Shown one piece after another: positions 29,660-30,775 of a DNA stretch of 30,775 nt. The translations under genes and the position numbers were made by a program. The stretch comes from a virus, in IMG/VR virus record IMGVR_UViG_3300023435_000072, positions 1 to 30,775 of that record. The stretch is one strand, 5' to 3'. Below the pieces are notes generated by a model. That model saw only the letters and a list, made by a program, of their open reading frames with translations. It was not told the DNA's origin and searched no databases. The stretch's first letter is position 1, and every line of letters begins with the position of its first letter.

Positions 29660-30775
29660 ATGGCGGCCGGTAAGAGCTTAACATTAGGAGTTTTGTTTAA
29701 GGGTACACTTTCGCCTACGTTTAAGGCTGAAGTGCAGAAGCTTGAAATGCTCATAAATAAGCTTAATGGGTCGCTTGGAAAAACAACGAAGACCTTAAAC
29801 ACTGCAACGGCTGCTCAGAATAAATCTGCCAAAGCGCTAGGTGGGGTTTCCACTGCTACAAAAAAAACTACCGGCGCTCTCACCATCCTGGGCAAACAAA
29901 TAGGTTCCATTGACGGTGCCTACAACCGTTTCATGGGAGCCATGAAGGTGACGGTCTCTTATGGCCTCGCTGCTACCGCCATCTATTCCGTCATAAACGC
30001 CCTCAAAGCTGGTGGCCAAGCCATCATTGATTATGACCAGGGCCTGAAGAACCTTCAGGCCATTACCGGCGCAACGGATTTTGAAATTGAGGCCATGGGC
30101 GAAACCATTAAGCAGGTGGCCCGGGATACCAAGTTCTCCACATCTGAAGCCGCAGACGGGATGACGTTGTTAGGCCAAGCGGGTTTGAACGCTGGCGAAG
30201 CCATGAGCGCCATGCGGGATACGGCGTTGCTTGCCACAGGCACGCTGTCCGATATGCAGACGTCAACCGACTTGGTGAGTACGACAATCCGAGCCTTCGG
30301 GATGTCAGCCACGGAGTCCGGGCGTATCGTTGATGTTATGGCGAACGCCGTCAACAAATCTAAATTAACCATCGACAAATTAAGGACCGCCTTTAATTAT
30401 GTGGCGGCTACATCATCCCAGGCAGGGTTATCCATTGAGGAAACTGCCGCCACGATGATGACCCTTGCGAATAACGGGTTGCGGGCGTCCACCATTGGTA
30501 CTGGATTCCGGCAGGTCCTAAGCAAAATGGTGAAGCCGAGCGGCAAGCTGGCAGAAGCGCTGGCTTCGGTTGGCCTGAAGCTGAACGACATTAACCCCGC
30601 CATGGTCGGTTGGCAAGGCACTCTCAAGTCTCTTTCCACTATCCTCTACGACAATGAAACCAAAACCGTTAATATGTCTAAGGCGTTCAGCCTGTTTGGA
30701 CTCCGTGGTGCGCAGGCGGCCGCCGTAGTGGTGAAATCGTTTGTGTCTGGGGATTACCAAAAAGCTTTGAGCAAC
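29660..30775 (+). CDS. Tail tape measure protein, partial at the right edge
   Basis: An open reading frame from ATG at 29660 to the end of the window (372 codons, no stop). The sequence begins MAAGKSLTLGVLFKGTLSP and contains repeats of a TP901-type domain, with QAITGATDFEIEAMGETIKQVARDTKFSTSEAADGMTLL-like blocks of the kind ending in LGQAGLNA and TTIRAFGM. It is helical with hydrophobic segments and long Ala/Gly/Thr tracts, as expected for the ruler of tail length. It directly follows the chaperone pair. The true length is not visible here. Confidence 0.93.
   Translation, partial: MAAGKSLTLGVLFKGTLSPTFKAEVQKLEMLINKLNGSLGKTTKTLNTATAAQNKSAKALGGVSTATKKTTGALTILGKQIGSIDGAYNRFMGAMKVTVSYGLAATAIYSVINALKAGGQAIIDYDQGLKNLQAITGATDFEIEAMGETIKQVARDTKFSTSEAADGMTLLGQAGLNAGEAMSAMRDTALLATGTLSDMQTSTDLVSTTIRAFGMSATESGRIVDVMANAVNKSKLTIDKLRTAFNYVAATSSQAGLSIEETAATMMTLANNGLRASTIGTGFRQVLSKMVKPSGKLAEALASVGLKLNDINPAMVGWQGTLKSLSTILYDNETKTVNMSKAFSLFGLRGAQAAAVVVKSFVSGDYQKALSN

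Overview
The window reads as one contiguous stretch of a tailed bacteriophage (or prophage) genome. It runs from a repeat-rich, probably packaging- or partition-related left end, through terminase and the lambda-type head module, into the tail module, and is cut inside the tail tape-measure gene at the right edge. A tube-like gene, a G/GT-type chaperone pair and a tape measure are present and no sheath gene is seen, so a long non-contractile (siphovirus-like) tail is most likely. The host cannot be named. The promoters are ordinary sigma-70 type, and the capsid genes carry unusually complete Shine-Dalgarno sequences (AGAAAGGAGGTGA) that match a 16S tail ending CCUUUCU, as in Firmicutes and several other phyla. 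No integrase, lysis gene or DNA polymerase is seen.

Layout: 1-591 tandem and inverted repeats with no convincing gene; 592-1260 terS-like gene with a zinc/Cys cluster and AT-hook; 1247-1552 a minus-strand tail-anchored membrane protein with its own promoter; 1737-2960 small genes and a tRNA with a CAU anticodon; 2970-3141 a strong promoter with a structured leader; 3142-7061 ParB/MT-A70 fusion methyltransferase, a possible nuclease, and TerL; 7071-9766 small accessory genes including a 54-aa histone-H1-like protein, an Rnl2-type RNA ligase flanked by direct repeats, a DUF5664/MazZ-like dNTP pyrophosphohydrolase and a Com-like zinc ribbon; 9918-17041 portal, S49 protease with nested scaffold, decoration protein, gpE-type capsid protein and connectors.

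Inside the head-tail operon, between the neck protein (ends 17041) and the tail-completion protein (starts 25734), sits an 8.7-kb sugar cassette. It holds a GT4-GT9 fusion, GT2, DegT/PLP aminotransferase, two CgeB-like glycosyltransferases, a GNAT acetyltransferase and a second GNAT-like protein, a NodB-like deacetylase, a GT8, a methyltransferase and a small unknown. Most junctions overlap, so the cassette should be co-expressed with virion proteins and may build and attach a decorated glycan on the particle.

The tail module (25734-30775) has tail completion, terminator, a second Com-like zinc ribbon, tube, and a tail assembly chaperone pair joined by a textbook -1 frameshift signal: A AAA AAC, a 7-nt spacer and a perfect 9-bp stem. 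The most interesting regulatory feature is a shared 16-bp near-palindrome (consensus near TATCCGTAAACGGATA). It sits in the -35/-10 spacer of four promoters scattered over 26 kb, always ending at the same position relative to the -10. This suggests one phage-wide regulator.
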